This document shows, one piece after another, positions 1-15,158 of a DNA stretch of 64,000 nt (within the stretch, counting starts at the first letter, position 1; every line of letters starts with the position of its first letter). Source of the stretch: Sparassis latifolia (Eukaryota; Basidiomycota; Agaricomycetes; Polyporales; Sparassidaceae); NCBI GenBank assembly GCA_018466975.1, contig CM031559.1, positions 2,108,001 through 2,172,000 of the forward strand. The letters run 5' to 3'. A model generated the notes under the pieces. It was given only the letters and a program-made list of their open reading frames with translations. It ran no database searches and was not told where the DNA came from. The position numbers were made by a program, and so were the translations under genes.

Positions 1-810
1 CTCCGACACGTAATCTGGAGGGGGGATTGGGCGTAGAGGTTGTGCGATGGAAACACCTTTATGAGTCGCTGCTGGAGTGGAAGACGTTGAAGCACCTTCA
101 AACAAATCGAACGGGTTCAGGGTAGGAACTGTTATGGGGTCAAAGGTGAGATGTGATGGTCACGGTGGAGGTACGGGGGGTGTCCCCTCTCGTGGGGTCT
201 CCGGTGGCATGTCTGTTAAAAAGGTGAGGAGGAACGGCTGCGTGGCGTCTGCATCAAGCTCGACGAGTCGTTGGTACGAGTTCGTCTGGGCAAACATTAG
301 GGCTAGTGTTTCCTCCTGTCGCTGGATTCTATCCCCCATGCTTAACGCTAATGCTTCCATCCTCTCCGTGTATCGTCATGTCCCTGCTATTGCATGCTGC
401 ATGGAAATAATTTCAGATTTGGCAGCTTGTTGTGAATGGATGATCCTAAGCGCATACTGCGCGTGAGAATCATCCAACGTGGTTAGGGCTTGGAGATATA
501 ACTCCTCGTATTCTGCAAGTACACGGACTGCCCTTGACTCGTGGAGCTCACGATTCATCCAGGGCATGTCGGGTAAGGATGGCGTGGTGGCTCTAGAATG
601 TATGGGATTGATCGAGTCAACTATGCCAACGACGAAGTCTTCTAGGTCACCGATAGTTCCAATTCGTTGTGAGAATCGGAGATGGGCCCTAAGGTTATCT
701 CGTATGTCGTGCGCTGGTACTCCCCTAAAGTTCCTAGGGTGTGGCGAGGGAGTCGGAGAAGTTTCAGAAAAGTAGTCATCGACAACAGACTGCGCTCCAG
801 ATGATGGCAT
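1..810 (-). pseudogene. Accessory ORF after the chromodomain of Ty3-1, partial
   Basis: An ATG at 810, ten bases past the end of the chromodomain ORF, opens a 144-codon frame. It is serine/proline rich at first, then helical and charged (AEYEELYLQALTTLDDSH, SQQAAKSEIISMQHA). After a frameshift near 370 a related coding stretch continues (MEALALSMGDRIQRQEE...) to a stop near 160, and open sequence of the same composition continues to the left edge. I recognise no domain. Ty3-2 has an ORF of similar character in the same place. Most Ty3 elements end pol with the chromodomain, so this is extra coding capacity of unknown role. Confidence 0.55.
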
Positions 811-819
811 AGTGGAGGT

Positions 820-3800
820 TCAGAAGTGGTGAAGGCCTATGCGGGTGATTGCTGAGATACGATGCAGGTGTCGTCGCCTTTTATATTCCCCTAGTAGTCC
901 CTCGGCATTTGTCAGATTTGCTTTGGGTTCCCATGAGTTCTCAGCAGAAGTGTATCCTTTCCACTTGACCAGGTATTGGGTCCGACCGTATCTTTGTCGG
1001 TGGTTTAGGATTGCTTCGACTTCGTATTCCTCATGCTTTTCGATAAGATCAGGCGGTGGTCTCGTATCATTCGGGCCGTGGATCTCCATTTCTTTGTAAG
1101 GTGATAGAAGGCTGGCATGGAATACGGGGTGGATTCTTCACCCTTGTGGTAGGGTCAGGCGGTAGTCCACGGGCCTATTCATTCTTTAATAATAAAGGGC
1201 CTTCACATTTCGGAGCCATCTTCCATGTCGGGTACCCGATGTTCAGGTTCTTTGTATCGAGCCAGACCTTCTGACCCTTTGCGAAGTGTGGTGAGCCCTT
1301 TCTGATCTGTTCTGCCATATGCTGTCTTGCTAGCTCATGCATGGCTAGGGCCTCATCTTGAATCTTCTGGAGTTCAGATAACCGAGTTTCCACTGAGGGT
1401 ACATTTGTCCTAGAGAGTACCGATGGGATTCCGCGTGGTTTGTATCCCATCATCATGCGGAATGGCGACATCTTCCGCGCTGAGTGTTTGCATGTGTTAT
1501 GGCAGAATTCGAGGTCCGGTAGTCGGTCTACCCATAACTCGGGGTTATTACCACAGTAGAGTCAGAGGTACACTTCTAGTTCTTGGTTAACGCGCTCCAT
1601 TTCTCCATCTGACTGGGGGTGGTAGGCTGTACTCATCGAGGACCTGATTCCTAGTATTCTGCATAGTTCTTGGAATGCGAATTGTGTTCCTCTATCGGAA
1701 ATCAGTTTGTCTGGAAGTCCGAATCGGGAGTAAACTTTTTCGTGGAAAGGTTTTGCCATTTGATCCGCCATGACCGTCTTCAAGCAAGGGCAAAGAATTA
1801 CCCCTTTTGTAAGGTCATGGTCTACCATGACCATGAGAGAGTCAAAACCATGTCATACTGGTAGGTCTGTGATGAAGTCGACTGATGAACAGGAAAATGG
1901 TAATGCATTTGGGGTTGCTGGTATAGGCATTGGAAGAGATTTAGTGGGGTGCATATTAATCTTCATCTGTTGGCACCCTGCGCATCCTTCCACATAGGTG
2001 CATACTGCAGAGTAAAGTCCTGGCCACCAGAAATCATGTCGGATGAGTTCAAGGGTTTTGTAAGAACTCGGGTGTCCTATGGCCGGTGTGTCATGGTACA
2101 ACTTGATAATATCACGTCGGAGAGGTTGTACTGGGGGTACATATACGCGTCCTCGATATTGGACAAGCCCGTCAGTGATTTTCCAATCATCGAGGGCAGA
2201 TTTCATTGGTGGTGGTCGCTTTGCGCTGCAAGGCAGGCGCATCGTGAACAATTTGATCTTTAATCGAATGTGCGCCTATATCTTGGTATAATTGCATTGA
2301 TATCGAGTGCACAAACAATGCTTCTGGGAGAAGGATACGATCTTCGTTATCATGATCTCGGTCACCCTTTCCAAGCAACCGAGATAGGGTGTCTGACTGT
2401 ATCATTTGCGTTCCTGGGGCGTGCACCAACTGGAGTTGGTTGTGATAAGAAGAGACTCCATCGTGCTTGGCGTCTGTTCAGCTTCTGGGCTGTCCGATAG
2501 TAGGTCAGGTTCTTGTGATCGCTGCATATTGTTATCGGGTGGGAGAGCCATCAAGGTAGTGACACCACTCTTCGAGGGCCCGAGCGATCCCTAATAGTTC
2601 TCTGTCATAGATTTCGTAGTTTCATTCGGCTGGGTTAAGCGATTTTGACAAATAGTCGCATGGGTGGAGGTCTCCGTTGACGTCAGTTTGTCTTAATACT
2701 GCTCTTGTAGCCATGAGCGAGGCATCGGACTCGATGATAAAGGGTTTCGTCTTATCTGGCATGAGGAGCACGGGGGCTGAGACAAACTTTGCTTTGAGCA
2801 TATTGAGCGCTTGTTGGCAGTTGGGGTTCATTCCCATATCGGTTTCTTTGTCGCATCATCGTGAGATCAGTGAGCGGTCATACTATCTCAGAATAATGAT
2901 CGATGAACTTCCTGTAGAAGTTCGCAAAACCAATGAATGCGCGGACGGCTTTCACCGTTGTTGGTTCTGACCAGTCCTGGATTCCTTTCAACTTGATCGG
3001 GTCCATTCCAATATGGTCCGGATGTATGATCATCCCAAGGTATTCTACTTTTTGGGAGTCAAACGTGCATTTCTCCGGTTTGACGAACAGATCATTTTGC
3101 TTGAGTCGTTCTAGGACTTGAAGTGTACGCTGTCGATGTTCCTCCATGTTATTCGAGAAGATGAGGATGTCGCCCATGTAGATGATCATCCATCCTTCAT
3201 CGATCAGGTCCTTAAAGATTTCATTCATCATTTTCTGAAACATCGCCGGGGAGTTGCAAAGTCTGAAAAACATCACCGTTGGTTCGTATAGTCCTCGATT
3301 TGTCTTGAATGCTGCTTTCCACTGATCACCATCTTTGATTTGTACATTGTTATATCCGGATCGAAGGTCCATTTTTGTAAAATAGCGTGCTCCTTTGAGT
3401 TTGTCAAGGAGTTCTGTGATCAGAGGAAGTGGGTAGGCATTCTTGACCGTTCCTTCATTCAAGTATCGATAATCTTGGCAAGGCCTAAGGCTCTCATCCT
3501 TTTTTCCTATGAAGAAGAAAGGGGATGCCATTGGCGATATCGATGGTCGAATATAGCCTTTTCGTGTATCTCGTCTAGGAATTCATCGAGTGCCATCTGC
3601 TCTTTAGGGAATAGGGGTAAATCTTGCAGTCTTTTGGTACGAATTCTGGTTTTAAATCGATAGCATGGTCCCATGCCCGTGAGCTCGGGAACCGTTCTGC
3701 TGCTTTCTTTTCGAAGACGTCTTTGTACCCCATCAGGTAGGAGGGGATGAGCTCTTTAAGCTTCTTCTTCGCTCCTCCTGCCTTTTGGATTGCTTCTTGT

Positions 3801-4053
3801 ACCAATTCTTGCGATTTTCCGCTAGCTTTATAGAGCAGTGTGTCCGTGCGGTGTTACATAGCCAAGTGTTTTGTGCGATACTAAATTGCCCCGATCGCAG
3901 TATCCTCGTTATCTGACCTATACAGGGTCCTGAGGTGGGTTTGTTACCACCTCGAGTTGGGCATTCAGAAGTTGCTGCATCACCTTGCGGGTCAAAGATT
4001 GCCAGCATCAGTTTGCCTTGGATATATGAGATAAGCAATTTGCTGTCCTCCAA
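820..4053 (-). pseudogene. pol of Ty3-1: RT, RNase H, integrase, chromodomain (broken)
   Basis: Domains in order on the minus strand: RT (about 3805-2880), with [11 protein letters not shown] and [12 protein letters not shown] but with the catalytic motif reading YMGD (normally YMDD); RNase H (about 2880-2250; FIIESDAS and later DTLSRL); the integrase HHCC zinc domain (about 2150-1970; ends CAGCQQMK); the integrase core (about 1860-1560; SDRGTQFA and [18 protein letters not shown], with a few codons missing after GTQFA); and the chromodomain (1089-820; [26 protein letters not shown]). At least six frameshifts or stops split these parts. The lost RT aspartate is a coding change that frame errors cannot explain. 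Confidence 0.88.
878..886 (-). promoter_or_regulatory. TATAAAAGG box before the accessory ORF of Ty3-1
   Basis: Minus-sense TATAAAAGG lies about 70 bases upstream of the ATG at 810, inside the last codons of the chromodomain frame (YKR). The same nine bases occur twice before the accessory ORFs of Ty3-2. It may be an internal promoter, or simply the YKR codons. Confidence 0.3.
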
Positions 4054-4076
4054 TTCGATCCTGTAATCGTGAATTC

Positions 4077-4650
4077 CTAGTTCTGGGTCTCCTGGTTTAA
4101 CTCGATTTTCCGGATGTTTTGGATTTTTATTTTCCCAGGATCGTCCATTATTATCAATCGGTCCGATATAGGGAGCGTTCGTCGCCTTTTTGACCTTTGG
4201 TTCGTTATCTCAGACTGTTTCGACAGTGGGTTTCTCCAATCGTAATCCAGTTCACCAGTTTCCCAGTTAATCTGAGGGTTCATCGCCTGAAGCCATGGTA
4301 ACCCTAGGATAACCTCATCCTTTCCTAGGTTGATAACATAGTACTGGAATACCTTTTGTTTTCTTCCAGCCCTTATGCGTTTCCATACACAGTGCGTTGC
4401 ATATCCTAACTTGTTTGGAGTACCATCAGCATTGAGAATCCTAATCGGTTTTGGGAGTCTCTCCTGGTGGTACTTCATTTATTCGATGAACACTTTGTCC
4501 ATAAACATTCCTCCAGCTCCTGAGTCCAATAGAGCGGAGATATCAGCACTTTCACTCGGCACACCCAAGGTAATAGGAGCGTGTATCGATTTTCCCAGGA
4601 ATTCACATACAATTACATTGGGGTGACGAGTTGGTAATGACGGTACTGAT
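4077..4650 (-). pseudogene. Aspartic protease of Ty3-1 (broken)
   Basis: A retropepsin-like domain. The catalytic DSGA is readable at about 4514-4525, preceded by an ALL strand and followed by a stop and then the rest of the domain (RILNADGTPNK..., GKDEVILGLPWLQAMNP), the ILG(L/M)PWL strand being typical of Ty3 proteases. A stop codon separates the active-site half from the C-terminal half. It would cleave the gag-pol polyprotein; in this copy it is interrupted. Confidence 0.75.
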
Positions 4651-4729
4651 GCTGTTACAGCCTGTCAAATCCAAAATCCAATCCTTCTAATTTTCTGATC
4701 TAGTCGTTACGTTCTTTCTGCATCTTTCA

Positions 4730-6029
4730 TAACTCCTGGAGTAATTCGGAGACATCACTGTCAGAAATGGTCGTTCTTTTGACCGATGTGGTGTCTTCTT
4801 CAACGTCTTCTATCTTTGAGGTTGAGGGTTCCCCTTTGGATTCCTCGACCTGTATCTCCTTGCACGTTCCAGAAGTGTTTCTGGGGTTCTTTGGCTTCCT
4901 CTTAGGACAATCACGCGAGCGATGTCCTTGTTGGTGACATTCAAAGCAGAGTCCTCCTTTGATGTGCCTGTCGCATTCTTTTGCGACATGCGGTCGACAT
5001 CCATGGCATTAGGGTCTCGTGTGTAAACAGGTCCCTTCCTCTGTTGTTGTCCCTGCTTCTGCTGCTGTCCGCTAGGACGACTGTTCTGGAATTTCGTATA
5101 CATCTGCATCGACTTGGTCTGGTTGTCAATTTCAACTGCCTTCTTGTACCACCCTTCCATATCGGTGGGGAGTGGGTTGACGTTCATGATTCGCTCAAGA
5201 AGTCATCGGGATAGTCCAATTTTAAAGTAATGGAGACGTGCTGTGTATTCCGTGATTTTGGCCTTTTTCATAAGTACCAGGAATGAATTAACGTAATCCT
5301 GTACTTCTCCCATTTGACGGAGAGATTCAAGGTCTTTCATCGCCGATCCCATGGGGTAGGTCTCTTGGAATGCTTTGTTGAAGTCGATGACCCATGCGTC
5401 GAAGGTTCCATAGTCCTTCAGCTTTCCTAGGTCGTTGGTGTGGTCATCATACCACGTCTCAGCCCATGCTTCAGCGTTCCTCCTCTCATGAAGGACATCG
5501 TGAACGTGATCTTCTTCTTGTTGCTATTGTAAATTTCATCATTGATATCAACATACATCTGAACCCTTTGTAGGAATATTTTTGTTTTGCTCATATCTCC
5601 CGAGAAGGGTTCGGGTTGGGAGAGTTTGAGCTCGGTTGGCTTTGGCGTCTGCATCGTGGGAGTCGGGTTTGAAACGATGTGTCTGTGGACTGGGATTGCA
5701 GAAAAGGCTGCTGCAGGTATAAGCTGTGCGGGGATCGGTGCTGGGGCCATTGCTTCTGCTTCTGATTCTGCTTCCGATTCTGCTTCTGCTGCTGCTTCTG
5801 CTAGTGGATGTCCCGGGGTTATTTCATCAACTTCTCATTGTATTTCTGCTGGGTCGATTAGTCGGTCGATGTTTTGCCTTGCTGCAGTATATATCGCGAA
5901 GTGTTCTGCTTCGTTCAGATAGTCTCTGGTGAATTCTTCAAGAATTCTTCGGTAGGTTGCTTCGTCTGATGCAAGCCTCCAACCCGGTCTCCCTTCTCTG
6001 ATAGTTGGGAGGGCTCTGAATTCTCTCAA
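4730..6029 (-). pseudogene. gag of Ty3-1 (broken)
   Basis: Capsid-like coding sequence in at least three frames (about 6029-5835, 5750-5427, 5187-4810 and on to about 4730). The middle part is proline/alanine rich and ends in a PKPTELKLSQPEPFSGD-type capsid start, as in Ty3 gags. Near 4904-4956 there is a complete CCHC zinc knuckle (CFECHQQGHRSRDC), but in a different frame from the preceding DPNAMDVDR segment, so a frameshift separates capsid and knuckle. A gag with a knuckle packages the element RNA into virus-like particles; this copy cannot be translated as one protein. Confidence 0.8.
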
Positions 6030-6256
6030 TGATGAGCCTCGGTGGATTGGATGTCCTAGGTTTTCGTCCCACCTTATCGATGAAGGTTGAGGGCACGAAA
6101 ATTCTTCTAGTCCTCGAAAATCCAGTGTGTCAATGTTTTCCTAATCTTTCCGCACCCTGGGTAACTCGCCCTGCTAGGTGTTTATCGGCTAAGGTTAGTC
6201 GGGTTTCTGTAAATGTAGTTCTGCTCTAAACCTGAAAAGGTTGAGCGGTATCGGAT

Positions 6257-6267
6257 AGTCTCGATCT
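6257..6267 (-). other. Self-priming primer-binding site of Ty3-1
   Basis: Minus-sense AGATCGAGACT begins two bases inside the 5' LTR edge. It does not start with TGG, as a site for a tRNA 3' end would, but is complementary to the LTR stretch at 6417-6427. Ty3-2 shows the same arrangement and the same two-base spacing. Confidence 0.6.
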
Positions 6268-6269
6268 TA

Positions 6270-6706
6270 TGTTACGCTGGGGTGTACCACTTGTCCGAGG
6301 TTCATCAAGCAAGTACTAAGTCGTTTGACGACTAAGTAAATGCGAGTCAAGAATCGAGAGTCAAGAAGATCACACAAGACTAGTGATAATCCCGTTTATT
6401 GAGAGGTAAAGTAACCAGATCAAGACTGGGGTTCCAGTCGATGATCTCAGCCTTATATACTAATAGTACATGTTGAGTAATACATGCCAGTAATGGCTGA
6501 GTCAGTGAGTACCCTCGCGGTGAGGGATGAGTCAGTGAGTACCCTCACAGTGAGGGATGAGTCAGTACAGGTTCTAGACTATGGTGTCATGGTCTAGAGA
6601 GAGTCCAGATCGAGTCGAGAGATATCGAGACTCGAAGTCTCGGGTCAGCGCGAATCGTACAACGAATCGAAAGAAAAAGATAGGTACTCAACGCACCATT
6701 GTAACA
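6270..6706 (-). repeat. 5' LTR of Ty3-1 (437 bases)
   Basis: On the plus strand the segment starts TGTTAC and ends GTAACA, the same 6-base inverted termini as the LTRs of the second element at 7837 and 15159. It lies directly upstream (minus sense) of the self-priming site and gag. A minus-strand TATATAAGG lies at 6451-6459, about 32 bases before the presumed RNA start at 6427. No second copy is in the window, so the boundaries rest on termini and context. Confidence 0.8.
6417..6427 (-). promoter_or_regulatory. Presumed RNA 5' end of Ty3-1 that pairs with the primer-binding site
   Basis: Minus-sense AGTCTTGATCT lies about 32 bases after a TATA box in the LTR and is complementary to the primer-binding site at 6257-6267, with ten Watson-Crick pairs and one G-U pair. 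The layout is that of Tf1-type elements, whose RNA 5' end primes its own reverse transcription. Confidence 0.6.
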
Positions 6707-7836
6707 CTCACGCACTCAGTCCATTATTCTAGTCAGCATGCGCCTTCCTATGAGTTCATGGAATGACCTCAAGGTTGATTCCCCTGACATCACGGCGATT
6801 TCGGTTAAGACTAGCTCTGGTCTCATTCACGTTTTCAATGTCTACAATGACCAACAGCACCAGAACTCAATTCACCAGCTATGTCGCAGCACCCGCAGCC
6901 TAGATTTATTGACTGACGAGGGTTTTATCTTGTGGGCAGGTGACTTCAACCACCATCACCCCATGTGGGATGAGGAGTGCAATGCACATTTATTCACAGA
7001 ACAAGCTTTATCTTCAGCATAACCCCTACTCGATGCAATCACTTTTTTTGACCTCGACATGCTACTGCCCCCAGCTATTCCCACTCTCCAGGCTTCTAAC
7101 TCTAAAAATTTTACGCATCCAGACAATGTGTTCAGATCTAGCGGACTAGAAGACAGGCTTATCTCCTGTGACGTAGCTGCTGACCTATGCCCTCCTATGA
7201 CTGACCATTTTCCAATCAGCACAATTCTTGACCTCACAGTCCACTTTAGAGAAGAAGAACACCAGCGTAACTTCCGGAACGTTGACTGGAGGGCTTTCTG
7301 AAACACCCTGCAAGCGTACCTAACACCACTAGCTGTTCCCAAGGGGGAGCTAAAGTCAGAAGCTGAGTTCAATTCCCTGCTAGCATCTGTCATGCAGGCA
7401 CTGGAATCCACAGTACAGGAACATGTACCAGTATCCCGTCCGTCTCCTTACACCAAGCGCTGGTGGTCAAAAGAACTTGGCGAGACTCGAAAAAAGGTAC
7501 GTCATCTCAGCAAGTGTTCTTTCAAACTTCGTTCCTCTCCACAGCATCCACTACATGCAGAGTATCGTGCAGAAAGAAACCGCTACACTGACCAGATCCG
7601 TGAAGCAAAGTGTGAACACTGGGAAGCATGGCTGGAGTCAGCTGACAGTGAGTCCGTCTGGAGTGTTAACCGTTTCACCAAGTCAGGGCCAACAGACGGG
7701 GGAAAGACTCGAGTTCCCCCTTTGAAACCGGCAGAACAGTACAGGGGACGCCGTAGCAGACAACCAAGGCAAGAGCCAAATACTGTATGATGCATTCTTC
7801 CCATCTGCAGGTACCCGCGCAGCAGTCCCTACAGAC
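6707..7836 (+). pseudogene. LINE endonuclease and linker segment (5' fragment of interrupted LINE)
   Basis: Apurinic-type endonuclease of a non-LTR retrotransposon, C-terminal half only: SIILVS...SWNDLKVDSPDITAISV, then VFNVYNDQQ, ILWAGDFNHHHPMWDE (the GDFNxHHPxWD motif) and LCPPMTDHFPIS (the SDH-type motif, here TDH). The frame is open right up to the Ty3-1 LTR at 6706, so the N-terminal half must lie left of that insertion. In-frame stops occur near 7020 and 7300 and a frameshift near 7725. The linker continues in frame to 7836, where Ty3-2 is inserted, and resumes at 15805. Confidence 0.85.
7832..7836. repeat. Target site duplication CAGAC, left
   Basis: CAGAC precedes the 5' LTR of Ty3-2 and is repeated exactly at 15800-15804 after the 3' LTR. 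Removing the element and one copy gives an uninterrupted LINE reading frame across the junction. Confidence 0.93.
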
Positions 7837-8223
7837 TGTTACAACGCTCCCCACTTGTGGCGCGTCTTTTCTTTTTCTTTTCCTTGTTCTTGTTATGTTA
7901 CCAGACCACGTGATACAACACGTGACTCATTGGAGCGCAACCTCCGATTCTTTACCCAGATGTCCAGAACCCTAGTCTAGGTTACACGGATCCAACTCCG
8001 GACCTTTTTCTTATCGCGCATGCAAGACGTGCATGTACGCCTCATCTTTACCTCGTTCTGATACACGACTCGTTATCCCCATTAGTACTGATTATCTCTC
8101 ACGACCTTACTCAGCTTTCTCATACATATTACTTCCTCGCTGTTACCTTGCCCAGATATCGTTTCACCTTATCTAGCCAATGAACGATCTCGCATTACTG
8201 CGTAGTACTGCGGATACCTTTTG

Positions 8224-8231
8224 TACAAATA
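8224..8231 (+). promoter_or_regulatory. TATA-like box in Ty3-2 5' LTR
   Basis: TACAAATA lies 33 bases before the stretch at 8257-8266 that pairs with the primer-binding site. The corresponding spacing in Ty3-1 is about 32 bases. That places the RNA start at the pairing stretch. Confidence 0.45.
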
Positions 8232-8256
8232 GGCGACCTTGTCGAGCTGGATCCCC

Positions 8257-8266
8257 ATCTCGACCT
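8257..8266 (+). promoter_or_regulatory. Presumed RNA 5' end of Ty3-2 that pairs with the primer-binding site
   Basis: ATCTCGACCT is the exact reverse complement of AGGTCGAGAT at 8475-8484. It aligns with the equivalent stretch of Ty3-1: both follow CCCC and are followed by GGTTAC. This supports a conserved self-priming R start. Confidence 0.65.
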
Positions 8267-8474
8267 GGTTACCATTAAACCAGCTTTTCACTTGCCTTTG
8301 ACTGAGATCGACCGCCAGTAGCAGACAGCTACTACGAGTCATAAGAACGAACTCTGATCGACCTTCAGTGCGAAGACATCGCCAGAAGTGTCACTTGAAC
8401 GGACTTGTGTCTTAGACTAAGACCTTGTCTCGTAACGACTCGACTAGGCGCCGTGTTTCGCTGCGCGTAATATT

Positions 8475-8484
8475 AGGTCGAGAT
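8475..8484 (+). other. Self-priming primer-binding site of Ty3-2
   Basis: AGGTCGAGAT starts two bases after the 5' LTR and pairs over ten bases with the presumed RNA 5' end at 8257-8266. There is no TGG start for a tRNA primer. Confidence 0.65.
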
Positions 8485-8709
8485 CTTATTACTCTCTGTG
8501 ACTTCCTAGAGTCTAACAACGAACTACCGACCGGACCGAACCTTGAAGACTGAGCGATACACCGATTCGATTGCTAAAGCACCGTTTGAGATTACTCTGT
8601 AATCGAGGTAGCTGAAGGATAGACTGATCACTCATCTTCGGAGAGGGTCTGTCCGAGAGACCAATAGGCCGAGGAGGCTGAGGTAATCACTCGAGCAATC
8701 AGCAAATAG

Positions 8710-10785
<2,076 letters not shown>

Positions 10786-10862
10786 ATGACCTACCATCAG
10801 AATCCCTATGAATCAGCTCGATGACGACGATCTAGTTATATCATATATCGCAGGAGAGCCAG

Positions 10863-14020
<3,158 letters not shown>

Positions 14021-14031
14021 AGAAACCCGGA

Positions 14032-14208
14032 ATGACTACCACAACGGTTTTCCTCATTATCTTCCTAATCGCACTCCACTGCACAACCCTCACCTTTCTT
14101 TGGATCATCCACCGAATCCTTATCAGACGACTTGTCGAACACACACTCTTCACGCGAGACAGCCCGCACGCTAACGGCTGGGGTGATCAGAACGATGCCT
14201 GGAACTGA
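14032..14208 (+). CDS. Small one-helix membrane ORF of Ty3-2 (58 aa)
   Basis: ATG at 14032, TGA at 14206-14208. The N-terminal half is a single hydrophobic segment (residues about 6-31, from TVFLIIFLIALHC to FLWIIH), followed by a basic stretch (RILIRRLVEH) and a polar tail. That is the layout of a single-pass membrane protein with a cytosolic basic flank. It overlaps the next ORF by 14 bases. No family is recognised. Such an ORF behind pol could be an envelope-like or accessory protein, but size and sequence do not show that. Ty3-1 has no counterpart. Confidence 0.45.
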   Translation: MTTTTVFLIIFLIALHCTTLTFLWIIHRILIRRLVEHTLFTRDSPHANGWGDQNDAWN

Positions 14209-14344
14209 TCAGGCAGCTCTTATCTCTGTGGGAATACTCTTTATCGTCCAATGGATTTTCATCTATTTGATTATTACCCGGATCCACGACATTCTATTTC
14301 ACATCACAGATAACCGCGATCCCCTTAACGACCGAAAGGTATAA
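14195..14344 (+). CDS. Second small one-helix membrane ORF of Ty3-2 (49 aa)
   Basis: ATG at 14195 overlaps the end of the preceding ORF; TAA at 14342-14344. Residues about 7-30 are strongly hydrophobic (ALISVGILFIVQWIFIYLII), followed by an amphipathic RIHDILFHI and a polar tail. Two consecutive overlapping one-helix ORFs of similar size in different frames suggest either an array of small membrane proteins or one two-helix protein broken by a frameshift. Function unknown. Confidence 0.42.
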   Translation: MPGTDQAALISVGILFIVQWIFIYLIITRIHDILFHITDNRDPLNDRKV

Positions 14345-14348
14345 AAGG
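14340..14348 (+). promoter_or_regulatory. TATAAAAGG box before the third accessory ORF of Ty3-2
   Basis: TATAAAAGG starts 31 bases before the ATG at 14371, a normal TATA-to-start spacing for a short leader. Only its first bases overlap the end of the preceding ORF, so coding does not explain it. Confidence 0.4.
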
Positions 14349-14370
14349 GGGAGAAAACGACGTATCATCA

Positions 14371-15157
14371 ATGCCCACTTCCGCTATAGACGACCTTGTT
14401 CACAACATACTCGCTGAAGTCGCCTCCGCAATTATGAGCATACCCGCATCGCCACGCTTGTCAATGGAGTACCCTCTCGAGCACAGACACCCTTTATCCG
14501 CACCTCATCGCCCTCACCTTCTATCGAACTCAGTCACGCATCGAACGAACAAGAATTTGCCACACGTCTGATCTCGGCTATCCGTGTTCCTGTCGACTTC
14601 ACAGATATCCTCGTCGCCTTACGAAATCGCCCGCAAGATCGACAAGCGGTGGTTTCCATGCAACGAGCATTAGAAATGGTCGAGTGGATGCAGACGGCCA
14701 GACAAGAGCTCATCGCAGCAGAAGAAAGGACGAGTAGAGCCCGGACCAGAGTCGACCAAGTCTGGTCGTTGATGCGCAGTACGGTCACTCGTACAGCACA
14801 GGAGATTTGGAGGGAGCATGGGGACGAAGACATTGGACACATCCTCGGATACACCACTGATGGAATACCCGCATCCACCCCTCGCCGTCGCCAGAACCAA
14901 TTCCCGCTCGACCGCGCCCTCCTCGCTCGCACGCACTCCAGTGGACGCATCTCCGTTATCCCAACCATCTTTCTCGACTGCATCCACTTCTTCGCGTCGC
15001 AGTCGTCCCTACGGAATGGACGCGTACCCCAACAAGGATCACGAACCAACCGCGGACATGCTACAGATGTGGAGGAGATCATTATGTCCGCGACTGCCCT
15101 CGACGGCGATGAAGATCACAATATTTCTTGTGGGACAAGAAACGTTAGACGGAGCTG
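14371..15157 (+). pseudogene. Accessory ORF 3 of Ty3-2, coiled-coil and Ser/Pro rich (frameshifted)
   Basis: An ATG at 14371 opens a 66-codon frame. After a frameshift near 14550 the coding continues (ISAIRVPVDFTDILVALRNRPQDRQ) into a long charged helix (about 14649-14815: MQRALEMVEWMQTARQELIA, AEERTSRARTRVDQVW), probably a coiled coil, then a Ser/Pro-rich tail ending just before the 3' LTR. Position, Ser/Pro content and helical middle resemble the extra ORF of Ty3-1, though sequence identity is low by eye. No known domain. The minus-strand frame over the same bases is a shadow. Confidence 0.5.
15124..15142. other. Perfect hairpin just before the 3' LTR of Ty3-2
   Basis: TTTCTTGT, GGG, ACAAGAAA: an 8-base-pair stem with a 3-base loop, 16 bases before the 3' LTR. 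No clear polypurine tract is seen at this LTR edge. Confidence 0.5.
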
Positions 15158-15158
15158 A

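Larger units (their letters stand above)
1..6706 (-). mobile_element. Ty3/gypsy chromovirus Ty3-1, degenerate, 3' end outside window
   Basis: An LTR retrotransposon read on the minus strand: 5' LTR at 6270-6706, then gag, protease, RT, RNase H, integrase, chromodomain and a further ORF that runs off the left edge, so the 3' LTR is not visible. The domain order is that of Ty3/gypsy and the C-terminal chromodomain places it with the chromoviruses. All parts are broken by frameshifts or stops and the RT active site is changed to YMGD, so I infer a dead copy. It lies inside a LINE whose endonuclease resumes at 6707. The base after the LTR begins CTCAC, the expected right half of a 5-base target duplication; the left half is out of view. 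Confidence 0.93.
7837..8472 (+). repeat. 5' LTR of Ty3-2 (636 bases)
   Basis: Nearly identical to 15159-15799. Differences are mostly single missing bases in this copy (for example CCC versus CCCC, GG versus GGG, CGTAACG versus CGTGAACG), one extra T near the start and a few transitions. The 3' terminus reads GTAATA instead of GTAACA. A TATA-like TACAAATA is at 8224-8231. Confidence 0.94.

Noticed and set aside
8461..8500. tRNA-type primer-binding site for Ty3-2
   Set aside because: The sequence after the LTR does not begin with TGG, and complementarity to the LTR itself is a better explanation.
14032..14344. Calling the two membrane ORFs an envelope gene
   Set aside because: No signal peptide, cleavage site, Cys pattern or size of a fusion protein; only hydrophobicity supports membrane location.
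14534..15082. 182-codon minus-strand frame inside Ty3-2
   Set aside because: Antisense shadow of accessory ORF 3; Cys/Arg-rich translation without any motif, while the plus strand has helical and Ser/Pro-rich coding character.
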